DNA of 5,769 nucleotides, taken from JALZUU01 sp964441245. GTDB taxonomy: Bacteria; Bacteroidota; Bacteroidia; Chitinophagales; Saprospiraceae. Position 1 is the stretch's first letter. Each line of letters begins with the position of its first letter. The position numbers and the translations under genes were made by a program. Location: the NCBI GenBank assembly GCA_964441245.1, contig CAYTVR010000394.1:1-5769 (forward strand). Direction: 5' to 3'. Below the pieces are notes generated by a model, which worked only from the letters and a program-made list of their open reading frames with translations, ran no database searches and was not told the origin of the DNA. Positions 5,744-5,769 of this stretch are shown here, in pieces.

Positions 5744-5769
5744 AGGTCGCGAGCGGATTTGAACCGCTG
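5744..5769 (-). tRNA. 3' end of a tRNA, probably tRNA-Cys (partial)
   Basis: The right edge cuts through a tRNA on the minus strand. Visible are the T arm, with a 5-bp stem (5764-5768 with 5752-5756) around the loop TTCAAAT, then the 3' acceptor strand CGCGACC (5751-5745), and discriminator base T (5744). What follows is CAA rather than CCA, so the CCA end is added after transcription. U73 is rare and is the main identity base of tRNA-Cys, although bacterial tRNA-Gly can also have it. The acceptor and T-arm sequence resembles Bacteroidota tRNA-Cys as I recall it. The anticodon is outside the window, so the tRNA call is firm but the amino acid is not. Confidence 0.85.

Overview
The window looks like a chromosomal segment of an AT-rich Bacteroidota bacterium, most likely order Cytophagales; the finer placement is a guess. 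Three things point there: an RprX/RprY-type two-component pair, promoter-like TAnnTTTG boxes together with A-rich translation starts that lack Shine-Dalgarno sequences, and a tRNA gene with no encoded CCA end. All complete genes lie on the minus strand. Only a gene tail at the left edge reads on the plus strand.

Read in the direction of transcription, from the right edge to the left, the window starts with the 3' end of a tRNA. It is probably tRNA-Cys, because its discriminator base is U73, and it is followed by a strong intrinsic terminator. Next come a 58-residue two-helix membrane protein (5494-5670), a 220-base AT-rich spacer, and a full-length POT/PTR2 proton-coupled oligopeptide transporter (3540-5273) that ends at a 14-bp hairpin terminator. 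A degenerate REP-like palindrome follows, then a 151-residue four-helix membrane protein of unknown function (2939-3394). After a 189-base spacer rich in repeats come the sensor histidine kinase (1208-2749), a 248-base gap, and its OmpR-family response regulator (231-959). The regulator ends at a hairpin terminator that may also serve the convergent gene tail at 3-86.

The kinase and regulator should form one signalling pathway: an extracytoplasmic sensor domain passes a signal to kinase His295, and the phosphate goes to regulator Asp56. Most of the unusual structure lies in the non-coding DNA around them. The kinase promoter region combines a TAnnTTTG box, two exact 10-bp direct repeats 40 bp apart, two TTTAAC half-sites 11 bp apart, and a perfect 10-bp inverted repeat. 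An 11-mer from that region recurs upstream of the regulator gene, which suggests autoregulation. The peptide transporter and the two small membrane proteins show no visible functional link to the pathway. I found no CRISPR array, transposase, prophage gene or clearly new multi-gene system. The gene content is ordinary core-chromosome material, and the leads worth following are regulatory.
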